Below are positions 20,468-28,715 of a stretch of DNA of 64,000 bases, piece by piece. Position 1 is the stretch's first letter, and each line of letters begins with the position of its first letter. A program made the position numbers and the translations under genes. Origin of the DNA: Lachnospiraceae bacterium (GTDB lineage: Bacteria; Bacillota; Clostridia; Lachnospirales; Lachnospiraceae); contig JAFZQU010000022.1 of NCBI GenBank assembly GCA_017620255.1, positions 1 through 64,000 on the forward strand, read 5' to 3'. The notes beneath the pieces are model-generated. The model ran no database searches and had not been told where the DNA came from. It was given only the letters and a program-made list of their open reading frames with translations.

Positions 20468-20872
20468 ATGCTGAACAGTGAAAAGATCAGACTGATGACC
20501 CGTATGGCATCGTTTGACGAGGTGGAAGGGAAAAAAGATCTTGCCGTAAACGGTTATTTCAGAGGCGATTACATCAGTCTTCAGGTTTTGAAATCCGCCA
20601 TTTACGGCACCATCGGGTTCGCGGTTGTGCTGGCGCTGTATGTGCTGTATAACCTGGAAACGTTTTTATCGGATTTCTACAAGATGGACCTGATGGCTTT
20701 CGCCAAGGACTGGCTGACTAAATATGTGATCGTTCTGCTGATCTACCTTCTGATCTCGTATTTTGTATATGCATTTCGATTTAGCCGTTCCAAGCGGAGA
20801 ATACGGGCATATCAGCAACAGTTAAAAAAGCTCCATCAAATATATGAAGAGGAAAACGAGCGTCGCCGTTGA
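20468..20872 (+). CDS. Unknown small membrane protein, two helices
   Basis: I do not recognise this 134-residue protein. It has a soluble N-terminus of about 37 residues, membrane segments at about 42-63 and 84-107, and a strongly basic and coiled C-terminus (FRFSRSKRRIRAYQQQLKKL, then EEENERRR). Both ends are predicted to be cytosolic. It lies 34 bases after the YvyF-like gene and 53 bases before a second unknown membrane protein, all co-directional. Composition and codon use look like those of its neighbours, so it is a real gene, but no function can be given. Confidence 0.75.
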   Translation: MLNSEKIRLMTRMASFDEVEGKKDLAVNGYFRGDYISLQVLKSAIYGTIGFAVVLALYVLYNLETFLSDFYKMDLMAFAKDWLTKYVIVLLIYLLISYFVYAFRFSRSKRRIRAYQQQLKKLHQIYEEENERRR

Positions 20873-20925
20873 TACTGCGACGCATTTGCGCGTATATACC
20901 GATATATCGCATGTGAGGTTGTTTC

Positions 20926-21900
20926 ATGACTAATATTCTGGTAATCAAAGAGCAGATCATAAAATATTATGCACGGTTTGAGATCTATATCACACCGGTG
21001 CTGAAATTCCTGGTAATGCTGATCTCGCTGATCGCGATCAATGCCAACGTGGGATACATGACGAAGCTGAAGAATCCCGCGATCGTGCTGATCATTGCAT
21101 TGCTCAGTTCTTTCCTGCCGGTCAACGTGATGATCGTTTTGGCTGCGCTTGTGATCGTGGCGCATATGTATGCGCTCTCTATGTCCTGCGCAGCGGTTGT
21201 GGGCCTGGTCTTTCTGATCATGTTTGTACTGTATTTCCGGTTCACACCCAAGGAAGCGATCGCCGTTCTGATCACACCGATCTGTTTCGTTTTAAAGATC
21301 CCTTACCTGGTCCCGTTAGCGATGGGATTTTTAGGCGGACCGTTATCCTGCATTTCGGTGGCCTGCGGGACGATCGCCTTCTACATCATGCACAATGTGA
21401 AGAAGAGTTCGGAGCAGATGGGCGGTGGTGAAGGCGTTGAAAATGCGTTGACGGGATTTAGGTATGTGATCGATACCATCATCAAAGACCGGACCATGAT
21501 CCTGCTGACCATCGCATTCTGCATCACGATCGTGGTCGTCTATCTGATCCGCAGACTGCGCGTCAATTATTCCTGGTATATCGCGCTGGGCTTCGGTGCG
21601 GTCGTGAACATCCTCGTGATCCTGATCGGAGCCGTTTCGACGGACGCGGATGTCAGTGCGATCGGCGTGATATTCGGCACGATCATCTCTGCGGGCCTTG
21701 TTCTGGTCCTGCAGTTCTTTATCCACAACCTGGATTATTCCCGTACGGAATATGTGCAGTTTGAGGACGATGAATATTATTATTACGTGAAAGCAATTCC
21801 CAAGATCTCCATGGAGGCGCCGCAGAACAAAGTACGGCGGATCAATCCGCAGCAGACGCCCCTGGCGAGCAGGAGAAATCATTCCATAGATGACGAGTAG
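20926..21900 (+). CDS. Unknown polytopic membrane protein upstream of cdaA
   Basis: The 324-residue protein has about eight membrane segments between residues 20 and 270 and a cytosolic tail that is tyrosine-rich and acidic (FEDDEYYYYVKAIPK near 285) and ends in a basic stretch. I see no catalytic motif. The gene stops 6 bases before cdaA, so it is likely translated with the c-di-AMP genes and could modulate or respond to them; this is inference from order alone. GAGG lies 7 bases before the ATG. Confidence 0.75.
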   Translation: MTNILVIKEQIIKYYARFEIYITPVLKFLVMLISLIAINANVGYMTKLKNPAIVLIIALLSSFLPVNVMIVLAALVIVAHMYALSMSCAAVVGLVFLIMFVLYFRFTPKEAIAVLITPICFVLKIPYLVPLAMGFLGGPLSCISVACGTIAFYIMHNVKKSSEQMGGGEGVENALTGFRYVIDTIIKDRTMILLTIAFCITIVVVYLIRRLRVNYSWYIALGFGAVVNILVILIGAVSTDADVSAIGVIFGTIISAGLVLVLQFFIHNLDYSRTEYVQFEDDEYYYYVKAIPKISMEAPQNKVRRINPQQTPLASRRNHSIDDE

Positions 21901-21906
21901 TGTAGC

Positions 21907-22797
21907 ATGGGAGACATTTTAGGCCGCATCAGTACATTTTCAGACCGGTTCCTGACCGGGTTATCGATCCCGCATTTCATGTGGACGGACGGCGTGGAGA
22001 TTTTGATCATCGCCTTCCTGTTCTATCATCTCTTTGTGTGGATCCGCAATACCAAGGCATGGTCGCTGACAAAAGGGTTAGCCATCATCCTTGGCTTTGT
22101 TATTGTTGCCAATCTGCTCCATATGACTACGATCCTCTGGATCGTGGAACGTATCTTCGGCGTGGCCGTCACGGCGCTTGTTGTCGTGTTCCAGCCGGAA
22201 CTCAGAAGAGCTCTCGAACAACTTGGAAGAAGAAATATCCTCTCATCATGGTTCCGCTTTGACAGTACGCGGATCACGGGGGAACTGTTTTCGGATCATA
22301 CGATCGAAGAGATCATCAAAGCCAGTTATGCCATGGGGCGTGCCAGGACCGGTGCGCTGATCGTGATCGAGAACAGGGATTCCCTGACGGACTATGAAAA
22401 GACAGGTATCAAGACAGACTCGGTATTATCAAGTGCCCTGCTGATCAATATCTTTGAGCACAATACACCGTTGCATGACGGGGCCGTGATCGTACGCGGA
22501 AACCGTATCGTATCGGCAACCTGTTATCTCCCTCTTTCGGACAACATGGAACTGTCAAAGGACCTCGGGACCAGACACCGTGCGGGCGTCGGGATCTCGG
22601 AAATGACGGATTCCTTAACGATCATCGTCTCCGAAGAAACGGGGCGTGTTTCCATTGCACAGGAAGGGGCGCTTTACCCCAATGTCGATATGGAATTCCT
22701 GCGCGAAAAACTGATGCAGCTGCAGAATAAAGTAGTGGAAGAAAAGAGATTATTCTTCCGGAAAGGAAGGCCGAAGAATGAAAAAACTTCTGACTGA
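21907..22797 (+). CDS. cdaA: Diadenylate cyclase CdaA (c-di-AMP synthase)
   Basis: CdaA condenses two ATP to cyclic di-AMP at the membrane, a messenger for potassium, osmolyte and wall homeostasis. The 296-residue protein has three N-terminal membrane segments (about 30-100) and a DAC domain. The catalytic DGA motif (PLHDGAVIVRGNRI) is near residue 190 and the RHR motif (LGTRHRAGVG) near 222. It overlaps cdaR by 20 bases, the usual CdaA-CdaR arrangement. No glmM gene follows in the window, unlike the common cdaA-cdaR-glmM order. Confidence 0.95.
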   Translation: MGDILGRISTFSDRFLTGLSIPHFMWTDGVEILIIAFLFYHLFVWIRNTKAWSLTKGLAIILGFVIVANLLHMTTILWIVERIFGVAVTALVVVFQPELRRALEQLGRRNILSSWFRFDSTRITGELFSDHTIEEIIKASYAMGRARTGALIVIENRDSLTDYEKTGIKTDSVLSSALLINIFEHNTPLHDGAVIVRGNRIVSATCYLPLSDNMELSKDLGTRHRAGVGISEMTDSLTIIVSEETGRVSIAQEGALYPNVDMEFLREKLMQLQNKVVEEKRLFFRKGRPKNEKTSD

Positions 22798-24091
22798 CAA
22801 TATCGGCCTGAAAATCCTTGCACTTGTTGCAGCGACGATCATGTGGCTGGTTGTGGTCAACGTCGATGATCCGGTGGTGGAAAAAAGATTTTCCGGGATC
22901 AATGTAGAAGTGGCCAACGACGAAGCAATCACAAGGCAGAACAAGACCTATGAGATCCTGGATGATACGGATACCATTACAGTCATCGTAAAAGGCAAAC
23001 GGTCCGTGCTCGACCAGATGAGCAAGGATTATATCAAGGCGACTGCCGATATCAAGAACCTGACGATCATGGATACCGTTCCGATCGAGGTGCGGTCCAC
23101 AAGGCTGTCCGACAGGCTGGAAAGCATTGTCCCGACGACCAAGAATCTGAAGGTGCATATAGAGGAACTGGACAGAAAACAGATAGAGATCCTGGTATCC
23201 GCAACGGGTACGGTAAATGCGGGAAGCGTGCTCGGCACGATCAAACCGGATGTCAACATCCTGTCGGTTTCCGGACCTGTTTCCGTAGTGCAGAATATTG
23301 CCTATGCGAAAGCGGAGATCGATGTGACGGGACTCGGCAAGGACGTTTCCACAACGGCTGCCGTCCATCTGTATGATGCGGACGACAATCTCATTACGGA
23401 CCAGCGGATCAAGAGTACGGTCACATCCGTTCATGTGGATGCGCAGATCCTGGAAACAAAACAGGTTGAAGTTTCCGCCATCACTTCGGGAAATCCGGCG
23501 GAAGGATACGCCCTGACAGGCATCGTTAACTGCGATCCTTCCACGGTCCTTGTTGCCGGAAGAGGAACCGCGTTCCAGGAACTGAACAGGATCGTGATCC
23601 CTGAAAATGTGGTCTCCGTTGCAGGGGCAACGGATGACGTCACGCAGTATGTCGATATCGCCGGATATCTGCCGGAGGGCATACGGCTTGCAGACAGGGA
23701 ATTTGACGGCAGTATCGAAGTATATGTACAGGTTGAAAAGATGATGTCGATCGAAATGGATATTCCGGTTGAGAATATCTCCATCATCAATGTTCCGGAC
23801 GGATATACCGCACATCTCGTTGAGATCGGTCCGACCAAACGGATCGAGATCCAGGGGATCTCCACGGCGCTCGTTCAGGCGAACGCTTCCCTGATCACCG
23901 GTACGATCGACGCTTCCACCCTGTCTCCGCGGATCACGGATCCGGAAGAGCAGGATACGGAAGGTGTGCGTTCCGGTTCCAATGACGGTACGGTAACGTT
24001 CAGTGTACCGACGGGGATCAGTGTGATCGGCCCGGTCTACATGGAAGTGATCCTGATGCCTGTATCTGCAGAGGAAGGAACGACAGAATAA
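22778..24091 (+). CDS. cdaR: CdaR-like YbbR-domain regulator of CdaA
   Basis: A 437-residue protein with one membrane helix (about residues 8-27, LKILALVAATIMWLVVVNV) and an extracytoplasmic part with about four YbbR repeats. Repeat-like strands such as TIPIEV-type segments and VAGRGTAFQELNRI recur through the chain. CdaR proteins bind CdaA and adjust its activity. The 20-base overlap with cdaA supports a stoichiometric partner. The C-terminal 30 residues are acidic and threonine-rich and are probably disordered. A 494-residue antisense frame covering this gene is judged a shadow. Confidence 0.9.
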   Translation: MKKLLTDNIGLKILALVAATIMWLVVVNVDDPVVEKRFSGINVEVANDEAITRQNKTYEILDDTDTITVIVKGKRSVLDQMSKDYIKATADIKNLTIMDTVPIEVRSTRLSDRLESIVPTTKNLKVHIEELDRKQIEILVSATGTVNAGSVLGTIKPDVNILSVSGPVSVVQNIAYAKAEIDVTGLGKDVSTTAAVHLYDADDNLITDQRIKSTVTSVHVDAQILETKQVEVSAITSGNPAEGYALTGIVNCDPSTVLVAGRGTAFQELNRIVIPENVVSVAGATDDVTQYVDIAGYLPEGIRLADREFDGSIEVYVQVEKMMSIEMDIPVENISIINVPDGYTAHLVEIGPTKRIEIQGISTALVQANASLITGTIDASTLSPRITDPEEQDTEGVRSGSNDGTVTFSVPTGISVIGPVYMEVILMPVSAEEGTTE

Positions 24092-24099
24092 ATACCTTC

Positions 24100-24128
24100 T
24101 TTCCATGCGGGTAGTGTTATGCTATAAT
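24100..24128 (+). promoter_or_regulatory. Extended -10 promoter for the HPr gene
   Basis: TGCTATAAT at 24120-24128 gives a TGn-extended, perfect -10 box. The -35 region at 24100-24105 (TTTCCA) is weak, as often with extended -10 promoters. The predicted start near 24135 gives a leader of about 40 bases. Confidence 0.7.
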
Positions 24129-24177
24129 GTGTTTGCCGTTTAGGCGGCGCCATGATCTTATGGAGGTACAGAAAAAG

Positions 24178-24441
24178 ATGGTTAGTCAGAAGGTAGTGAT
24201 CAAGAACCCTACAGGGTTGCATTTGAGACCGGCAGGGATCCTGTGTAAAGAAGCTATGCAGTTTAAATCACTGATTACCTTCAATTTCCGTGACAATACA
24301 GCAAATGCAAAGAGTGTCCTAAGCGTCCTGGGTGCTTGCGTCAAATGTGGAGATGAAGTTGAGTTTGTGTGCGAAGGCGAAGATGAAGCAGAGGCCCTGA
24401 AGACGCTGATCGATGCGATCGAAAGCGGTTTAGGCGAATAA
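24178..24441 (+). CDS. ptsH: Phosphocarrier protein HPr of the PTS
   Basis: HPr carries phosphate from enzyme I to sugar-specific EIIA proteins and, when phosphorylated on Ser46 by HPr kinase, serves CcpA in catabolite control. From ATG 24178 the protein is 87 residues, the standard length; GGAGG at 24162-24166 serves this start. His15 lies in NPTGLHLRPAG and Ser46 in ANAKSVLSVLG. A CVKC pair at residues 54-57 occupies the segment that is usually Gly/Ala/Lys-rich. It is monocistronic, between its own promoter and a terminator; no ptsI gene is in the window. Confidence 0.95.
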   Translation: MVSQKVVIKNPTGLHLRPAGILCKEAMQFKSLITFNFRDNTANAKSVLSVLGACVKCGDEVEFVCEGEDEAEALKTLIDAIESGLGE

Positions 24442-24473
24442 AACGGAGCCGGTTGTGCCGGCTCCGTTTTTTT
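24442..24473 (+). terminator. Rho-independent terminator after HPr
   Basis: CGGAGCCGG (24444-24452) pairs with CCGGCTCCG (24458-24466) across the loop TTGTG and is followed by seven T (24467-24473). Confidence 0.95.
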
Positions 24474-24519
24474 AGCGGTATTGAGGAGTACAAGATATTA
24501 TACAGACGGAGGATGAGAA

Positions 24520-26196
24520 ATGCTTAACTACAAACGGTATCAGAGAAATCCGGTGCTTGCGTATCCGGAGAGAGAATGGCCGAACAAGGAGATCGAAAAG
24601 GCACCGGTCTGGTGCAGTGTGGATCTTCGGGACGGAAACCAGGCGCTGATCGATCCCATGGTCGTATCAGAGAAAATGGAATTCTATGACCTCCTTCTGA
24701 AACTGGGATTTAAAGAGATCGAGATCGGCTTTCCGGCTGCTTCACAGATCGAATATGATTTTCTGCGTCAGCTCGTGGACCGCAAAAAGATCCCGGAAGG
24801 TGTCTGGATGCAGGTTCTGACACAGTGCCGCGAAGAACTGATCGACCGGACGTTTGAAGCGATCGAAGGGATCGATCAGGTGATCTTTCATATTTACAAT
24901 TCCACGTCCGTACTGCAGCGGGATGTTGTCTTCCATAAGAACAAGGAAGAGATCATCAAGATCGCAGTGGACGGAACGCGCATGGTAAAAGAGCGTGCAA
25001 AGAATTTCCCGGGAAAGATCATTCTCGAGTATTCTCCCGAAAGCTTTACGGGAACGGAAATGGAGTTTGCGCTGGAGATCTGTACGGCCGTACAGGAAGC
25101 GTGGGGCGCCACAAAAGACAATCCGGTCATTTTCAACCTGCCTGCGACCGTGGAGATGAACACGCCGAACGTGTATGCGGACCAGATCGAGTGGATGAAC
25201 AAGCACTTTAAGGATCGTGAGAGCATCATCTTAAGTGTCCACCCGCACAACGACAGGGGAACGGGCGTTGCGGCAACGGAACTGGCTCTGCTTGCCGGAG
25301 CGGACCGCGTGGAAGGCACACTTTTTGGAAACGGGGAACGTACCGGAAACGTGGACCTGTTAAATATCGCTTACAATATGTTCTCCCAGGGGATCGATCC
25401 CTGTCTGAACATTGAACAGATCAACGAGATCATAGATGTATATGAACGCTGCTGTAAGATGACGATCGATGAACGCCATCCCTACGCCGGAAAACTGGTC
25501 TTTACCGCTTTCTCCGGTTCGCACCAGGATGCGATCAACAAAGGCGTTCACGCCATGAAAGAGAGACAGCAGGAGATCTGGCAGGTACCTTATCTGCCGA
25601 TCGATCCGGCCGACATCGGCAGGGAATACGAGCCGATCGTGCGGATCAATTCCCAGTCAGGCAAGGGCGGTGTTGCTTATATCATGGATGCATATTTCGG
25701 TTTCAAGCTGCCGAAGGGCATGCACAAGGAATTTGCAAATGTGATCCAGGCTCAGTCCGAAAAACAGGGAGAGGTTTCTCCGGAAGAGATCATGGATGCA
25801 TTCCGTGCCTGCTATATTGATAAAAAGGAGCCGTTGCATTTCCGCAAGCTGCACGTGAACGATCTGAACGATACCGTGGACAGCGCGTTCGATACAAAGA
25901 TCGAACTGACATACACGCTGCACGATGTGGAACACTCCTTCGAGGCCATCGGAAACGGCCCGATCGATGCGATCCTGCGCGGCTTAAGAGAAGCTCTGGA
26001 TCTGAACATAAAGGTACTGGATTACGAGGAACATGCCCTGCAGGGCGGTGCGAATGCACAGGCGGCGGCTTACATCCATCTGCTGGCGGCAGACGACGGA
26101 CAGGTCACCTACGGTGTGGGCGTAAGCTCCAACATCACAAGAGCCTCGGCCAGAGCGATCTTCAGTGCGATCAACAGGCTGCAGCTGGTCAAATAA
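24520..26196 (+). CDS. leuA: 2-isopropylmalate synthase
   Basis: LeuA condenses acetyl-CoA with 2-oxoisovalerate in the first committed step of leucine synthesis. The 558-residue length and the opening PVWCSVDLRDGNQALIDPM (catalytic RDGNQ near residue 37) place it in the long LeuA type 2 class. The metal ligands HPHND are near 241 and GNGERTGNVD is near 276. The C-terminal allosteric domain (about 430-558) ends with SNITRASARAIFSAIN, so feedback control by leucine is expected. GGAGG precedes the ATG. No T-box or leader peptide is visible in the 46 bases between the HPr terminator and the gene. Confidence 0.96.
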   Translation: MLNYKRYQRNPVLAYPEREWPNKEIEKAPVWCSVDLRDGNQALIDPMVVSEKMEFYDLLLKLGFKEIEIGFPAASQIEYDFLRQLVDRKKIPEGVWMQVLTQCREELIDRTFEAIEGIDQVIFHIYNSTSVLQRDVVFHKNKEEIIKIAVDGTRMVKERAKNFPGKIILEYSPESFTGTEMEFALEICTAVQEAWGATKDNPVIFNLPATVEMNTPNVYADQIEWMNKHFKDRESIILSVHPHNDRGTGVAATELALLAGADRVEGTLFGNGERTGNVDLLNIAYNMFSQGIDPCLNIEQINEIIDVYERCCKMTIDERHPYAGKLVFTAFSGSHQDAINKGVHAMKERQQEIWQVPYLPIDPADIGREYEPIVRINSQSGKGGVAYIMDAYFGFKLPKGMHKEFANVIQAQSEKQGEVSPEEIMDAFRACYIDKKEPLHFRKLHVNDLNDTVDSAFDTKIELTYTLHDVEHSFEAIGNGPIDAILRGLREALDLNIKVLDYEEHALQGGANAQAAAYIHLLAADDGQVTYGVGVSSNITRASARAIFSAINRLQLVK

Positions 26197-26201
26197 AGAT
26201 C

Positions 26202-26240
26202 ACAGGCGGATTCAGATCAGGATCCGCCTGTTTTCTTTTT
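26202..26240 (+). terminator. Rho-independent terminator after leuA
   Basis: ACAGGCGGAT (26202-26211) pairs perfectly with ATCCGCCTGT (26222-26231), followed by a T-rich tract. The 3' arm lies within the last codons of the convergent minus-strand gene, so the gap between the two genes is only 15 bases. Confidence 0.88.
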
Positions 26241-27732
26241 TTTGCAGAAAACGCAGCAACTGCAGTGCAAGCAGAAGCAGATAGAAATATGCCGTTATAT
26301 AAACGGGGAAATAGTACTTGAAATAAGATGCGGGCGCAAGGATGAATACGATGAACCAGTGCGCGAGCACCCCGCCGGTCAGGAAAAAGGAAAACCAGCG
26401 TTTCCTGAAAAGGGAATACACACACAGGATGAAAATAACTGCCAGAGGCAGGAACAGGTTGTAGGAAACGGTTTTTACAAGGCTTATGAGCAGGGACACG
26501 GCACCGCCGTCCCTCTCGATATGATAGGGAAGAGCAGCATAGCAGAAGGCCCCGATCCTGGTTTTCAGGAAAACATCCGGGTTATGCAGAAAGATCCGTT
26601 TCAGGGCCGCGGCATACTCAAAGAAATCGGTCACGGTCGCTTCTTCGCGGACACCGACATAACCGTCCTGATACAGGATCAGCACGTCTTCATAATTGAT
26701 ATCCCCGTAATAGTCATTGATCGCATCGATCTTGTCCAGGGAAAGATATCTGTCCACGATAGCTAGATCTTCTGCGTTTGCCTCCCGGTCAAGACCGTTC
26801 CGGAACATATTGGTGATCGTGTAGGCATAAAAAGGTTTCATCCGGTCATCGGCGGCTGCGTCCATTTCTTTCGCGACCAGACCGTTTTGCGGAACAGAGA
26901 CAATGTACTGGATCACAAGACCTGCCAGGATCAGGGCAAAGACAGACTTTTTCGTCCTGAGGCAGGGATAGGCCAACAGGAGCAGAACCGGCAGCAGGAT
27001 CAGCAGATAGATCCCTTCCGTGCGCCACTGCGTCAGGATCGCACCGACAAAGAGCAGCCAGAGTGCGCGCGGCCATGACAGCGGTTTTTGTTCGATCGCA
27101 TCAAAGAGCAGAACACTGACCAGATAGAGATACAGCAGAAAATACACCGGCAGCCGGTGTGCGCTGGTCGTATAGGCAAGGACCGGATAGAGCAGGAATA
27201 AAAGGTAACCGAACAGGTGGTATGGCTTTCCGAAGACATCGCGGATCCTTAGGATCACATATCCGACGATCAGGAATTCGATCAGGAGTTTTACAAGGAT
27301 CGGTCCGACATAAACCGGTATGAGCATGAAGCAGATGATATAAAACCAGGTGGTCAGGTAATAGAACCATGTATAATGCTCCAGCTGCAGGGCAGAAGCC
27401 GCGATCAGCGTCTCATCGTTGGAAAGATATCCCTGCGGCAGTTTGAAGGCTGCGGCACATAAGATCACGGCAAGATAAGGCAGGGCACACCGGATCAGGA
27501 GACAGAACCGGTCATTTTTCCTGTCTTTGCAAAACAAAAGAACCGCAAGTCCGTAATAGATCGCAAAGAAAGCGAAAAGAGAGAGGATCTTGCAGGGGAT
27601 ATAATCTGCAGGGTTTTCGGCAGGCGATACCGTAAAGATCCGGCGGTCTGTCACAAAACTGATGCCCCAGTGGATCAGTGCCAAAACAGAGGCGGTCAGA
27701 GGGCATAAATGAATTTTTATAAAATTTCGCAT
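26212..27732 (-). CDS. Polytopic membrane protein, GT-C-like, function unknown
   Basis: A 506-residue protein with about eleven membrane segments. After the third segment the loop contains YLSNDETLIAASALQLEHYTW (residues about 108-128, quoted in part as SNDETLIAA), resembling the acidic first loop of GT-C glycosyltransferases that use polyprenyl-phosphate sugars. The segment TQWRTEGIYLL near 240 and a soluble stretch of about 110 residues near 300-410 precede the last membrane helices. I cannot place it in a named family. It is alone on the minus strand and divergent from rmlD, with an intergenic palindrome AGTATACT. Confidence 0.7.
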   Translation of the reverse strand: MRNFIKIHLCPLTASVLALIHWGISFVTDRRIFTVSPAENPADYIPCKILSLFAFFAIYYGLAVLLFCKDRKNDRFCLLIRCALPYLAVILCAAAFKLPQGYLSNDETLIAASALQLEHYTWFYYLTTWFYIICFMLIPVYVGPILVKLLIEFLIVGYVILRIRDVFGKPYHLFGYLLFLLYPVLAYTTSAHRLPVYFLLYLYLVSVLLFDAIEQKPLSWPRALWLLFVGAILTQWRTEGIYLLILLPVLLLLAYPCLRTKKSVFALILAGLVIQYIVSVPQNGLVAKEMDAAADDRMKPFYAYTITNMFRNGLDREANAEDLAIVDRYLSLDKIDAINDYYGDINYEDVLILYQDGYVGVREEATVTDFFEYAAALKRIFLHNPDVFLKTRIGAFCYAALPYHIERDGGAVSLLISLVKTVSYNLFLPLAVIFILCVYSLFRKRWFSFFLTGGVLAHWFIVFILAPASYFKYYFPVYITAYFYLLLLALQLLRFLQKKENRRILI

Positions 27733-27774
27733 GATAATACCTCATTCCGAGATTGCATTCGAAAATCGTTTTAA

Positions 27775-27786
27775 GTATACTATAAT
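27775..27786. promoter_or_regulatory. Divergent promoter region between the GT-C-like gene and rmlD
   Basis: The plus strand has TATAAT at 27781-27786. The overlapping palindrome AGTATACT (27775-27782) also gives TATACT on the minus strand. No convincing -35 is present for either (TTCGAA at 27758 is the best for plus). Two back-to-back promoters sharing this core are likely but not certain. Confidence 0.45.
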
Positions 27787-27822
27787 TTAGTGATAAGTAA
27801 AATACAAAAGAGGGGACCCAAG

Positions 27823-28695
27823 ATGGCAAAAAAGTTATTGATCACAGGAAGTAACGGGCAGCTGGGCCGTGCGCTTTCAAGGCTCTATGAAAAGGAGTCC
27901 GCTTTTGAGCTGATCAACACGGACTTCGGTGTGGAAGGGGTACAGGACCTTGATATCACCGACCTTGACAGCGTACTGAAATGCGTCAGGGAGATCAGGC
28001 CGTATGCGGTGATCAACTGTGCCGCGCTCACCAATGTGGACGGCTGTGAAAAACAGAGAGATGCGGCATTTAAACTGAACGCACTCGGCCCGAGGAACTT
28101 AAGCATCGCGGCAACGGAATGCGGAGCCAGACTGGTGCATATCTCAACGGATTATGTGTTCCCGGGCACCTCGGAAACGCCCCTCACCGAATTCGATCCG
28201 ACGGGACCGAAAAGCGTATACGGCAGCACGAAGCTTGCCGGGGAAGAGTTTGTAAAGCAGTTTGCAAACCGTTACTATATGATCAGGACCGCCTGGCTTT
28301 ACGGGGACGGAAAGAACTTTGTCAAAACGATGCTGCGTCTTTCGGAAGATCACGATAAGATCACGGTGGTAAATGACCAGATCGGCTCTCCGACGAGTGC
28401 GGCGGAACTGGCACGCGCCATTGCGTATCTGCTTGAGACCGATCAGTTCGGGCTGTACCACGGGACATGCGAAGGAAGCTGCAGCTGGGCTGATTTTGCC
28501 GCAGAGATCTTCCGTTGCAAGGGAAAGCAGACGGAAGTGGTCCCTGTGACAAGCGCGGCATACAAGGAAATGAACCCTGCGTCTGCCGACAGACCGGCGT
28601 TCTCCGTTCTTGACAACTATATGTTCAGACTGACCGGCGGTTATGCCTTCTCGCACTGGCATGACGCCATGGAAACATATTTGCGCGAAATATAA
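27823..28695 (+). CDS. rfbD: dTDP-4-dehydrorhamnose reductase (RmlD family)
   Basis: RmlD reduces dTDP-4-keto-L-rhamnose to dTDP-L-rhamnose. The 290-residue protein from ATG 27823 has the nucleotide motif ITGSNGQLGRAL at residues 6-17, HISTDYVFPG near 103 and the SDR pair Tyr/Lys in VYGSTKLAGEEF near 133. AGAGGGG lies 8 bases before this ATG; the in-frame GTG at 27790 has no comparable site. rmlA, rmlB and rmlC are not in the window, so either they lie elsewhere or this is a related sugar-nucleotide reductase. A TetR gene follows after 20 bases. Confidence 0.85.
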   Translation: MAKKLLITGSNGQLGRALSRLYEKESAFELINTDFGVEGVQDLDITDLDSVLKCVREIRPYAVINCAALTNVDGCEKQRDAAFKLNALGPRNLSIAATECGARLVHISTDYVFPGTSETPLTEFDPTGPKSVYGSTKLAGEEFVKQFANRYYMIRTAWLYGDGKNFVKTMLRLSEDHDKITVVNDQIGSPTSAAELARAIAYLLETDQFGLYHGTCEGSCSWADFAAEIFRCKGKQTEVVPVTSAAYKEMNPASADRPAFSVLDNYMFRLTGGYAFSHWHDAMETYLREI

Positions 28696-28715
28696 CAGCA
28701 GAAAGGAAGAGAGAA

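Noticed and set aside
22622-24106. Open frame of 494 codons antisense to cdaA/cdaR
   Set aside because: Its product is dominated by Arg, His, Asp and Ile without any domain, as expected from reading the opposite strand of a gene with strong codon preference. The sense genes have clear families.
24474-24519. Possible leucine leader or T-box before leuA
   Set aside because: Only 46 bases separate the HPr terminator from leuA, with no leucine-rich peptide, T-box motif or second terminator.
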